Of a DNA stretch of 64,000 nucleotides, positions 56,963 through 64,000 are shown piece after piece; position 1 is the first letter of the stretch; every line of letters begins with the position of its first letter. The notes under the pieces were generated by a model, which was given only the letters and a program-made list of their open reading frames with translations, searched no databases and was not told where the DNA came from. Source of the DNA: Arthrobacter celericrescens (GTDB taxonomy: Bacteria > Actinomycetota > Actinomycetes > Actinomycetales > Micrococcaceae); contig NZ_QYLP01000018.1 in the NCBI RefSeq assembly GCF_003614925.1, forward strand, positions 1 through 64,000, given 5' to 3'. A program made the translations under genes and the position numbers.

Positions 56963-56974
56963 GGCATCAGTCTG

Positions 56975-57856
56975 TCACGGCCGCTGCGTACTGCCGATCT
57001 CAGTACGGACGGCGTAGAGCTCAGGGAAGAATGTCAGGTCGAGGGCGCGCTTCAGGAAGTCAACGCCCGACGAACCGCCGGTGCCAACTTTGAATCCGAT
57101 GGTCCGCTGGACTGCGCGAAGGTGGCGGAAACGCCAGGCATGGAAATTGTCCTCGATGTCCACGAAGTCCTCGCAGGCTTCGTAGAGGCCCCACGGGGTG
57201 TTGTCCGATTCGTAGATCTTCTGAAAAACCGGGACCAGGTTCTCATGGAATGTCCATGGTTCACTCACGTCCCGTTCAAGGACCTCGGCCGGAATGTCAT
57301 AGCCGGCGCGGCCCAGTAGGGCCAGGAATGCGTCATACAGCGTCGGCTCATCCAGGAGCGTGCTGAGCAGCGCATGTGCCTTGGGGTCGCTTTCGAAAAC
57401 CCGCAGCATTCCGGGGTTCTTGTTTCCGAGGAGAAACTCGACGCAACGGTATTGATACGACTGGAACCCGGAAGAACTGCCCAAGAAGCCGCGGAACTCA
57501 GCGTATTCGCGGGGAGTAAGCGTACCGAGGACCGACCATTGCTCGGTCATGGTGCGTTGGATGGCCTTCACACGGGCAATGCATTTCAGGGCCTTGCCCA
57601 GGTTTTCAGCATCAAGAAGCCTGCGGGCCTCCAGTAGTTCGTGCAGGACCAGTTTTAGCCAAAGCTCGCTGGTCTGGTGCTGGATGATGAACAGCAATTC
57701 ATCGTGGTGCTCAGGCTCGCTGAGGGGGTGTTGCGCGGTGAGCAGCCGGTCGAGGTCCAGGTAGCCACCGTAGGACATGGCATGCCGAAAGTCCGTGCGG
57801 ACGGTGTCCTCGATCTGTCGGACGCTCTGCGGGGAAAGATCTTTGGGGGTTTTCAT
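56975..57856 (-). CDS. kynA: Tryptophan 2,3-dioxygenase
   Basis: This 293-residue haem enzyme has the TDO features HDELLFIIQHQTSELWLKLV, SGFQSYQYRCVEFLLGN, NFHAWRFRHLRAVQRTIGFK and GTGGSSGVDFL. It opens the indole ring of L-tryptophan to N-formylkynurenine. The start ATG 57856 is chosen because the promoter (TTGACG, 16 bases, TAGCAT) places transcription start at or next to it, implying a leaderless mRNA; no Shine-Dalgarno is present. A frame continues upstream to 57940 through the operator and is not credible. The product is passed to the KynB encoded at 60706. Confidence 0.95.
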   Translation of the reverse strand: MKTPKDLSPQSVRQIEDTVRTDFRHAMSYGGYLDLDRLLTAQHPLSEPEHHDELLFIIQHQTSELWLKLVLHELLEARRLLDAENLGKALKCIARVKAIQRTMTEQWSVLGTLTPREYAEFRGFLGSSSGFQSYQYRCVEFLLGNKNPGMLRVFESDPKAHALLSTLLDEPTLYDAFLALLGRAGYDIPAEVLERDVSEPWTFHENLVPVFQKIYESDNTPWGLYEACEDFVDIEDNFHAWRFRHLRAVQRTIGFKVGTGGSSGVDFLKRALDLTFFPELYAVRTEIGSTQRP

Positions 57857-57868
57857 GGCGCAAATGCT

Positions 57869-57900
57869 ATCACTTTCGTGACGAGCGTCAAGAAAGTGAT
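57869..57900 (-). promoter_or_regulatory. kynA operator: 32-base palindrome over the promoter
   Basis: ATCACTTTC, one base, TGACG-AG-CGTCA, one base, GAAAGTGAT forms an almost perfect 32-base palindrome. Its core TGACGAGCGTCA (57879-57890) contains the kynA -35 box (TTGACG, minus strand 57891-57886), and the outer arm reaches the -10 box. This position suggests repression, most probably by the PaaX-family regulator at 59838. Confidence 0.75.
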
Positions 57901-57944
57901 TTACAAGCGGCGAACAGAAGACTTGCCGTACTTCTTTCACTCAC

Positions 57945-57974
57945 TTGACGCTCGTCAAAAATGAGAAATACGAT
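57945..57974 (+). promoter_or_regulatory. Permease promoter with the same operator
   Basis: TTGACGCTCGTCAA (57945-57958) is a 14-base palindromic sequence with the GACG-N2-CGTC core. Its first six bases serve as -35 (TTGACG), and TACGAT (57969-57974) lies 18 bases on as -10. The permease start is 200 bases further; the leader between has no gene. Confidence 0.65.
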
Positions 57975-58173
57975 GATCTGGATCACATCCTGGGGTGCTC
58001 GCGAGGAATCTTCCGCCGGCCCATCCGCTCCTCCAAGCAAGTCGGGGAGCCGGCCAGTGAAATCGACGAGGGGTGGATCCGACCTTGAGTCCGGCCCGGC
58101 GAGGGCCGTCCGCTCTGTCTCTCAAGTCAGCTGTTTCCGGCAGCCGACCAACTCAAAAGATGGGTAGCTTCTC

Positions 58174-59658
58174 ATGTCAGAACCTAAGCAAGCAGCCGCT
58201 TTGCGGGCCGATACGCACGGCCTTCACCGCCAACTCACCGGGCGCCAACTGGGGATGATCGGTCTCGGGGGAGCGATCGGGACCGGGCTGTTCCTTGGCT
58301 CCGGGTTGGCCATTTCGCAGGCCGGCCCAGCCACGATCATTGCCTACATCATTTGTGGGCTTGTGGCCCTGGTAGTTGCGTGGGCTCTTGCTGAGATGGC
58401 GGTGGTGCACCCTACCGCGGGCGCCTTCGGCGTTTTTGCCCACGCCTATATCGGTAGGTGGGCGGGCTTTGTGGTCCGCTGGACCTACTGGGCTGTGCTG
58501 TGCATCGCCGTGGGTGGTGAAGTTGTCGCGGCAGGCATATACATCCGCTTTTGGTGGCCGGAGATCCCGCTGTGGCTAAGCACCGTTGCCTTCTCAGCCG
58601 CTGTTCTCGCTGTGAACGCCGGGGCGGTTAAGAACTTCGGCAAGGTTGAGTATTGGTTTTCCATGATCAAGGTGAGTGCCGTTGTCGCGTTCCTACTCCT
58701 GGGAGTTGCCCTGATCTTCTTCGGACTGCCCAGTCAGCCGCCAGTGGGGGTATCTAACTTGGTCACCAACGGAGGGTTCATGCCCAACGGGATTCAGGGG
58801 CTCCTGTTGGCCATGGTCTTCGTAATCTTCAGCTTCCTCGGCACCGAAGTCGTGTCAGTCACCGCCGCAGAGTCGGAGAATCCTGTCCGGGATGTCGTTC
58901 GTGCTACGAAGTCAATGGCATTCCGGCTCGGCCTCTTCTACATCGTCTCCATCACCATCGTTCTGGCTGTCGTTCCCTGGACGCAGACCGCACAGGTCGG
59001 CAGTGACATTGCTGCCAGCCCCTTCGTCATGGTCTTCTCGGCGGCGGGGATCCCTGCAGCCGCAGGCATCATGAACTTTGTTGTGCTGACGGCCGCGCTC
59101 TCTGCGGCCAATGCGAACCTCTACGTGGCGTCCCGCATGATGCACTCCCTGGCGGCGCATAATTACGCTCCGAAATGGACCGGGAAACTGACCCAGCGCG
59201 GAGCGCCCATCCGCGCACTCGTGATCAGCTCTATCGGGCTGCTCATCGCCTCTGTCGTCTCGCTGGTCGCCGCGGATACTGCATATCTGGCGCTCTTCGG
59301 CGTCTCCGTGTTCGGTGCACTGGTGGTCTGGATCCTGATCCTCGTAACGCACCTGCGCTTCCGAGTCCTTAGGGAACGCCACAATCTCCCGGCATCTCCG
59401 GCGAGGCTTAAAGGAGCCCCCGTCACCACAGTTCTGGCAATCCTGTTCGTCGCTTCCATCTTGGCTTCGACGCTGTTTATCGATGGGTTGACGTGGGCGT
59501 GGATAGCTGGCCTCCCGTTCCTGGCCCTGGTGCTCGGCGCCTACTTCTACGTAGACAAGCGCACCGAGGGCTCAATCGGCCGGTACGACCCCTTGGCGGA
59601 GGAAATCAAGAACGCGAACGCACCAGCGCACGCAGACGCCATGGCGGCCGGGAAGTAG
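58174..59658 (+). CDS. APC-family amino acid permease
   Basis: This 494-residue protein has 12 hydrophobic segments. LTGRQLGMIGLGGAIGTGLF is the signature at TM1, and LGTEVVSVTAAESENPVRDV that of the GABA/aromatic amino acid permease branch (GabP/AroP). With kynA divergent under the same operator and a PaaX regulator downstream, tryptophan or kynurenine import is the likely role (inference). The ribosome site is weak. Confidence 0.9.
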   Translation: MSEPKQAAALRADTHGLHRQLTGRQLGMIGLGGAIGTGLFLGSGLAISQAGPATIIAYIICGLVALVVAWALAEMAVVHPTAGAFGVFAHAYIGRWAGFVVRWTYWAVLCIAVGGEVVAAGIYIRFWWPEIPLWLSTVAFSAAVLAVNAGAVKNFGKVEYWFSMIKVSAVVAFLLLGVALIFFGLPSQPPVGVSNLVTNGGFMPNGIQGLLLAMVFVIFSFLGTEVVSVTAAESENPVRDVVRATKSMAFRLGLFYIVSITIVLAVVPWTQTAQVGSDIAASPFVMVFSAAGIPAAAGIMNFVVLTAALSAANANLYVASRMMHSLAAHNYAPKWTGKLTQRGAPIRALVISSIGLLIASVVSLVAADTAYLALFGVSVFGALVVWILILVTHLRFRVLRERHNLPASPARLKGAPVTTVLAILFVASILASTLFIDGLTWAWIAGLPFLALVLGAYFYVDKRTEGSIGRYDPLAEEIKNANAPAHADAMAAGK

Positions 59659-59673
59659 GTGGGCCGTACCCGC

Positions 59674-59703
59674 CGCCCTGCCGACCTTGCGGTCGGCGGG
59701 GCG
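59674..59703 (+). terminator. Terminator after the permease
   Basis: Thirteen pairs (CGCCCTGCCGACC with GGTCGGCGGGGCG, one T-G wobble) around a TTGC loop, 15 bases after the stop. There is no T run. It separates the permease from the regulator transcript. Confidence 0.65.
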
Positions 59704-59734
59704 CGCGGGCAATAGCGTCATATTTCAAGCTATG

Positions 59735-59762
59735 GACGGGCGTCACAAGAATGATATTCTTG
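59735..59762 (+). promoter_or_regulatory. paaX-like gene promoter with operator
   Basis: GACGGGCGTC (59735-59744) repeats the GACG-N2-CGTC core, and CAAGAAT-GAT-ATTCTTG (59746-59762) is a second perfect inverted repeat that includes the likely -10 box TATTCT (59755-59760). The arrangement suggests autoregulation by the gene product. The ATG is 75 bases further, with GGAGGT before it. Confidence 0.6.
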
Positions 59763-59837
59763 ATGTGTGTCAGCCTATGTACCCACGCCAAACGGCTGTG
59801 ACCCGTCCGCCGTCAGCAATGTTCCCACGGAGGTCCG

Positions 59838-60719
59838 ATGACGCCGGTCCTTGACGATACTTTCTCCCGTCCTGGAAGTGTCGTTTCCCTGCTTCGAACG
59901 ACCATTGGGCTCTACCTGCGCGATACCGGGGGATGGATGCCTACTAAGTCGCTGACGGATCTCATGGAAATCCTGGACGTCCCGGTCGATCTAACGCGCA
60001 CCGCGCTGACGCGGCTGAAACAAAAAGGAGTGCTCACCCCGGATGCCAAGGCGGGACGGAAGGGATTCAGTCTGACCGAAGAGGCGCATGCCATGTTTTC
60101 ACGCGGGGATCGTCGAATCTATCAACCCCGCAGCATGCAGCCCGGCGATGCTTGGTGTCTGATTTCTTTCTCGGTCCCGGAATCCCAGCGGCAGCGCCGT
60201 CATCAACTCAGGCGCCACTTGAGCTGGATCGGTTGTGGAACCGTGGCCCCCGGCCTTTGGGTATGTCCGGACTTCTTGCGGGAAGAGGTTGCCGGCATCC
60301 TGCGGGACCTGGATCTGCAAGAGCATGCGGTCCTCTTCAGAACCGAGCCTCCCGAAGTAACCGGCGACATCCGGGCAACTGTCCAAGAATGGTGGGACCT
60401 GGACTACTTGGCTAACCTCCACCGCGAATTTATTGCGGCATACGGCTCAGTCGCGACGGGATCTGTGCCGGCCGATGCAAGCACTTTTGCTACCTACGTC
60501 CGGTGCATCGACCGTTGGCGCGTGATTCCATACGTCGATCCGGGGCTTCCTGACGACTTCCTGCCTGAGGGATGGCCCGGCAAGGAATGCATCAACCTGT
60601 TCGAGCGCATCCGCGAATCGCACGAGCAGCCAAGCCTTGAATTTGTGCGGACCATGTTGCCGGCCGATGTGGTGGTCAATACTTCCAGGACCCCTGGGAT
60701 GGCAGATGGCCGCGCATAG
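59838..60719 (+). CDS. PaaX-family transcriptional regulator
   Basis: This 293-residue protein has the PaaX layout: an N-terminal winged helix (SVVSLLRTTIGLYLRDTGGW to RTALTRLKQKGVLTPDAKAG), a central Cas2-like domain (DAWCLISFSVPESQRQRRHQ LRR region) and a C-terminal PaaX_C domain. The family represses aromatic catabolic operons until a CoA thioester or other pathway ligand binds. Here it is coupled to kynB and shares operators with kynA and the permease, so kynurenine-pathway control is likely. The ATG has GGAGGT five bases before. Confidence 0.9.
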   Translation: MTPVLDDTFSRPGSVVSLLRTTIGLYLRDTGGWMPTKSLTDLMEILDVPVDLTRTALTRLKQKGVLTPDAKAGRKGFSLTEEAHAMFSRGDRRIYQPRSMQPGDAWCLISFSVPESQRQRRHQLRRHLSWIGCGTVAPGLWVCPDFLREEVAGILRDLDLQEHAVLFRTEPPEVTGDIRATVQEWWDLDYLANLHREFIAAYGSVATGSVPADASTFATYVRCIDRWRVIPYVDPGLPDDFLPEGWPGKECINLFERIRESHEQPSLEFVRTMLPADVVVNTSRTPGMADGRA

Positions 60720-61503
60720 GGAGGTCGTTGCTTACGGTGATCATCCAGACCAATGGGGGGAGCTATTCCTTCCGGAGCATCCAGATCCCAGGGTCGTCGG
60801 TATCGCGGTCATTATTCACGGGGGCTATTGGAGGAAGACGTACACCGCAGAGCTTGGGGTTCCTGCGGCTCTTGACCTTTCGGAGCGCGGGGTCATTGCG
60901 TGGAACCTGGAATATCGTCGCGCGGGTCACAATGGGGTCGAAGGCTCGGGTGGTTGGCCCTCCACATTCGAAGACATCGCTTCTGGGATCGATGCGCTCG
61001 CGGCGATCGCCACGGAGAAGGGATTGGAAAGACGAAGGGTTGCTGCCCTCGGGCACTCTGCGGGGGGACACTTGGCGGTTTGGGCCGCTGGCCGTGGCAA
61101 GCTTCCCCACGGGGTACCCGGCGCAGACCCCCAAGTAGCGCTGACTGCTGTAGTGAGCCAGGCCGGTGTGCTGGATTTGGAAGGGGCATGGCGCCTGGGC
61201 CTCAGCAGCGGTGCGGTGGAGAACCTTATGGGCGCACCGCCGGCTCAGATGAACGCCTACGCGTTCGCGAACCCAGTGGCTTGCCTGCCGATCGGCGTCC
61301 CGATCCACGCATTCCACAGCAGATCCGACGACGAGGCCCCATTTTCCCTGTCGGAAACCTACGTCACTGCGGCGCAAGCCGCTGGAGACCCGGCGTTGCT
61401 ACATGAGACAACAGGGGATCACCTCGACATCATCACTCCGGGCAAAGAGTCCTACGAGGAGTGTCGCAAGGTGCTCCTGGAAGTATTGACTGAAACAAAC
61501 TGA
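60706..61503 (+). CDS. kynB: Arylformamidase-like alpha/beta hydrolase
   Basis: This 265-residue protein starts at ATG 60706, 14 bases inside the PaaX gene; the longer frame is not supported. It has the arylformamidase oxyanion motif HGGYWRKTY, the nucleophile elbow ALGHSAGGHLAVW and a C-terminal histidine in TTGDHLDIITP. The reaction is hydrolysis of N-formylkynurenine to kynurenine and formate, the step after KynA. It belongs to the HGGxW alpha/beta hydrolase type, not the metal-dependent KynB type. No kynureninase gene is in the window. Confidence 0.85.
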   Translation: MAAHREVVAYGDHPDQWGELFLPEHPDPRVVGIAVIIHGGYWRKTYTAELGVPAALDLSERGVIAWNLEYRRAGHNGVEGSGGWPSTFEDIASGIDALAAIATEKGLERRRVAALGHSAGGHLAVWAAGRGKLPHGVPGADPQVALTAVVSQAGVLDLEGAWRLGLSSGAVENLMGAPPAQMNAYAFANPVACLPIGVPIHAFHSRSDDEAPFSLSETYVTAAQAAGDPALLHETTGDHLDIITPGKESYEECRKVLLEVLTETN

Positions 61504-61887
61504 GGAGTCTTTGCCGGGCCTGCATTGAACCGGCGCCCGAGGCGCCGCGATGTGAGGCTGTGCACCACGTGCAAGTCTCAGTCTCGGCAGTCAGGCCAGA
61601 TTTCGGATCCGCCGTCGTGTATGCGGTCGCCGGAGGTCCAGGTTTTCGCGACGGGCGTGCCGGGAGGTTGCTATCCGCTTCATTTCAGCCAGCCAGGCCG
61701 ACCGGACGCTACGGCGGATGGCTCTTTCAAGGGTGCTACCTGATTCATGGCTCCTCCTGCTCCCGGAGTCTTGGTGCTTGGCTGCCGCTGGGATAACCAT
61801 GGCACCCCAGGATCAAGAGCAGCCGTGATTTTTCATAGCCTCGGCACAGTTTTTGCGCAGGAAGAAGGAAGCCGCCGGGGAACCGTC
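61504..61887. other. Gap without a recognised gene
   Basis: A 69-residue basic minus-strand frame (61591-61800) contains AIRRSVRSAWLAEMKRIATS, which might be an old transposase or recombinase scrap, but nothing is certain. No terminator with a good T run was found. Confidence 0.3.
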
Positions 61888-62424
61888 TCAGGTGGAGTTC
61901 GACGACGACGGCGGCGGCGCGCCGTCGTCGTTCGTCTTAACGCCGCTCGCAGCACCCAGCCGGCCCGCCGCGTCCTGCTGGATCCGCGCGGCTTTGGACG
62001 AATAGTCCGCGATGACGCGCAGTTCTTCGTCGCTGTACCCCTCCAGGAGGTCCGCCAGTCCGCTCATGAAGTCGACAAAGTGGGGCATGGCGGCCCTGAC
62101 CTGGTCTCCGACAAGCTCGATCAGGACCTTCCGCTTGTCGCCTTCGTGCCGGACCCGGCGTGCAACACCCTTGCTTTCGAGCCGCTGCATCAATCCCGTG
62201 ACCGAGGCCGGAGCAAGCCCGGAATGCTCGCCGAATTCCCCCGCCGTCATCGGGCCGAAGCGCAGTAGGATGTCGATCGCTTTCCCCTCCGTTGCGGACA
62301 ATCCGCGCAGTTCGGACAGCTTTGTGTGGAACATGACGGCCGCCGTCGAAAGCTCCCGCCCCGAGGCGAAAACCGCTTCAAGCAATTCCTGGCGCTGCGT
62401 CCTGACGCTCGGTTGGTTCTCCAC
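61888..62424 (-). CDS. MarR-family transcriptional regulator
   Basis: This 178-residue protein has the winged helix of MarR: LSATEGKAIDILLRFGPMTA, GEFGEHSGLAPASVTGLMQR and the wing LESKGVARRVRHEGDKRKVL. Dimerisation helices flank it. The C-terminus has a low-complexity tail (PPPSSSNST). It is divergent from the flavin monooxygenase, whose promoter carries a MarR-like operator, so it probably represses that gene and itself until an aromatic ligand binds. Confidence 0.9.
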   Translation of the reverse strand: MENQPSVRTQRQELLEAVFASGRELSTAAVMFHTKLSELRGLSATEGKAIDILLRFGPMTAGEFGEHSGLAPASVTGLMQRLESKGVARRVRHEGDKRKVLIELVGDQVRAAMPHFVDFMSGLADLLEGYSDEELRVIADYSSKAARIQQDAAGRLGAASGVKTNDDGAPPPSSSNST

Positions 62425-62444
62425 CCTCAGAGGCTAGCAAATTA

Positions 62445-62492
62445 TTTCGTCCCACCGAAAGGATTGACGGCGCGTGCCGTTGTCCATATATT
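62445..62492 (+). promoter_or_regulatory. Monooxygenase promoter with MarR-type operator
   Basis: TTGACG (62464-62469), 17 bases, TATATT (62487-62492) is a near-consensus promoter. TTTCG-TCCCAC-CGAAA (62445-62460) is an inverted repeat just upstream, and GAACGAAAT (62504-62512) repeats half of it after the start point. The ribosome site GAGGAGG precedes the GTG start. Confidence 0.65.
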
Positions 62493-62531
62493 TCTTTTGA
62501 CCGAACGAAATAAATTCCAGAGGAGGCCACC

Positions 62532-63773
62532 GTGCTGAACTGTCTTGTCATCGGATCCGGAAAAGCCGGACTCTCCACCGCCATCTCCTTGCAGAAGGCC
62601 GGTCACCAGGCCACCGTATTCGAGGCCTACGGTGCGCCCTCGGACGGCGTCGGTGGCTTCCTGACCGTGGCCGTGAACGGCTTCGATGCCCTGGAAACCC
62701 TCGGGCTCAAGGACGCAGCCGCCGAGCTGGGCTTCAGCACACCGCGGATGTCCATGTACTTGGGCAGTACGGGGAAACACCTCATCGACTTTGACTACGG
62801 CGGGTCCCTCCCTGACGGCACCACGGCGCGCACCATGACCCGTTCCGAGCTCTATGGCATGTTCCGCGAGGCAGCCAGTCGCCGCGGGATCCGCGTCGAG
62901 TACGGCAAGCGGCTCGCTTCGGTGCAGGAAACTCCCGACGGCGTCACGGCCGTTTTCGCGGACGGCACCTCCGCGCGTGGAGACCTGGTGGTCGGCGCCG
63001 ACGGCCTCCACTCGGCCGTGCGGCCGCTGATCGATCCCTCATCCCCGGCTCCCCGCAACATCCCCCTGCTCAACACCGGCGGGATCGTCGAAGCCGGGTT
63101 GCTCCCGGCAGGGCTCTCCGACGTCGAGCCGGGGCGCATGAAGATGGTCTTCGGCAAGCGCTGCTTCTATTGCTACATGCAGGATCCGGAAGGCAGGATC
63201 TGGTGGTTCGCCAACCCTCTTCAGCGGTCATCGGAGGATCCGGCTGCCCTGCACCACACCGCCCGCAAGGCCTGGCTGACTCACCTCGTGGCCGGGGACC
63301 GCACTCCGATGGCCGAAATCATCGCCGCTACTGAAGGGATTATCCGGCCCTGCACCACCTCCGACTTTCCGAGCATTCCCAGCTGGCATCGAGGCGCCCT
63401 GGTCCTGGTGGGAGACGCTGCCCACGCTGCATCGCCGTCGTCCGGCCAAGGTGCTTCCATGGCCATCGAAGACGCCGTCGCCCTCGGGCGATCGCTTCGG
63501 GGCATCTCCACCGAAGACATCCCCACCGCATTGTCCCGCTATGAAAACGAACGCCGGAGCCGGGCGGAACTGGTGGTTGAATGGGGTCGCAGGAACGCCG
63601 CCCCGAAAGTCCGCGGCCAATTCAAGCGGGTCTTCGAAGACCTGGTACTGAAGGCCGTCTTCCGTTCACTCGCCCGGAAGGCGGCCGACAACTTCGACTG
63701 GGTCTATCGCCACCATATCGATTGGGATGCGCCGGTGGTCCCTAGCGAGTCCGCTGCGGGCGGGGACCGGTGA
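62532..63773 (+). CDS. FAD-dependent monooxygenase (class A flavin hydroxylase)
   Basis: This 413-residue protein starts with GTG 62532 behind GAGGAGG. It has the FAD motif CLVIGSGKAGLSTAISLQKA (about 4-23), the DG motif LVVGADGLHSAVR and the GD motif LVLVGDAAHAASPSSGQGAS. These are the three fingerprints of PHBH-type single-component hydroxylases. Substrate (salicylate, hydroxybenzoate, kynurenine or other) cannot be read from the sequence. The MarR regulator next to it suggests an aromatic inducer. Confidence 0.88.
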   Translation: MLNCLVIGSGKAGLSTAISLQKAGHQATVFEAYGAPSDGVGGFLTVAVNGFDALETLGLKDAAAELGFSTPRMSMYLGSTGKHLIDFDYGGSLPDGTTARTMTRSELYGMFREAASRRGIRVEYGKRLASVQETPDGVTAVFADGTSARGDLVVGADGLHSAVRPLIDPSSPAPRNIPLLNTGGIVEAGLLPAGLSDVEPGRMKMVFGKRCFYCYMQDPEGRIWWFANPLQRSSEDPAALHHTARKAWLTHLVAGDRTPMAEIIAATEGIIRPCTTSDFPSIPSWHRGALVLVGDAAHAASPSSGQGASMAIEDAVALGRSLRGISTEDIPTALSRYENERRSRAELVVEWGRRNAAPKVRGQFKRVFEDLVLKAVFRSLARKAADNFDWVYRHHIDWDAPVVPSESAAGGDR

Positions 63774-63803
63774 ATCGCCCCGCCCGCAGGGATTCTTACC
63801 GGG

Positions 63804-64000
63804 TCAGGGGCGGGCTTCGAACACGAAGAGTTCGGTTCCAGCGACTTCTTCGCCGTCGTCCGGGGCTGCAACCAGGCGCAGCATGTCCCCGTCAGCTTCC
63901 ATGGCAACGGGGTTCCGGGTCATGGAGTGGCCGGCTGTGGAGAACTTCTGGAAGGGGACCTCGTGGACGATCGTTCCGTCTGCGAGGTCCGTCAGGGCGA
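63804..64000 (-). CDS. C-terminal part of a protein running off the window
   Basis: The minus frame from the window edge reads ALTDLADGTIVHEVPFQKFS and ends VAGTELFVFEARP with a TGA at 63804-63806. Codon use is clearly coding (GC-rich third positions). Beta-strand-like alternation suggests a propeller or barrel end, but I do not recognise it. Its 5' part is outside the window. Confidence 0.6.
   Translation of the reverse strand, partial: ALTDLADGTIVHEVPFQKFSTAGHSMTRNPVAMEADGDMLRLVAAPDDGEEVAGTELFVFEARP

Overview
The window is a 64-kb piece of high-GC chromosome or large replicon. Many ATGA/GTGA start-stop overlaps, a complete tryptophan-to-kynurenine start, several PucR regulators and a LigB-type ATP-dependent DNA ligase suggest a soil actinobacterium of the Micrococcaceae (Arthrobacter-like). 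That placement is an inference from gene style, because no rRNA or other marker gene is present. No complete tRNA, rRNA or CRISPR array was seen.

Layout. (1) 1-13 kb is a defence and mobile-element zone. It holds a secreted Cys/Trp-rich small protein with a membrane partner, a frameshifted IS110 transposase, an RHH-Doc toxin-antitoxin pair, a complete type I Wadjet operon (jetABCD, minus strand 11391 to 4486) and a decayed HTH toxin-antitoxin-like operon. (2) 13-31.8 kb is a catabolic zone: a frameshifted NmrA-like gene, a BBE-type flavin oxidase, a hydantoinase-like/DUF917/PucR operon, an MFS-racemase-oxidoreductase operon, hyuA-hyuB-GAF-amidohydrolase and an AAHS-type transporter. A 232-bp direct repeat (the amidohydrolase 3' end) lies at 14086 and 29319 and brackets 15 kb of it. 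(3) 32-35.3 kb carries pntAB, followed by gene remnants. (4) 36637-55904 is a 19.26-kb Tn554-like transposon that splits an ATP-dependent DNA ligase gene. Its minus-strand cargo operon encodes transporter, TPP enzyme, aldehyde dehydrogenase, M20 carbamoylase, FAD-linked oxidase, D-amino acid oxidase, ATP-grasp enzyme and NylB-like hydrolase, with a divergent PucR regulator. Three overlapping tyrosine-recombinase-like genes plus a TnpC-like gene sit at the other end. (5) 57-61.5 kb is a kynurenine-pathway locus: kynA, an amino-acid permease, a PaaX-family regulator and kynB, all sharing a GACGnnCGTC operator. (6) 61.9-64 kb holds a MarR regulator divergent from a flavin monooxygenase, then the end of a further gene.

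The main discovery is the split ligase. The two ligase halves (55899-56962 and 36126-36642, both minus strand) rejoin in frame across a 6-bp core (GGTCAA at one end, GGTGAA at the other) to restore the conserved ligase motif EGVVVKA. The break points carry imperfect terminal inverted repeats facing inward. This matches Tn554 biology (three-gene recombinase module, 6-bp cores, insertion into a conserved housekeeping gene), but with a ligase target and a catabolic cargo. Regulation visible in the sequence includes shared palindromes overlapping the -35 boxes of kynA and the permease, a Crp-like site between the hyuA operon and its divergent transporter, and a MarR-type operator at the monooxygenase promoter.
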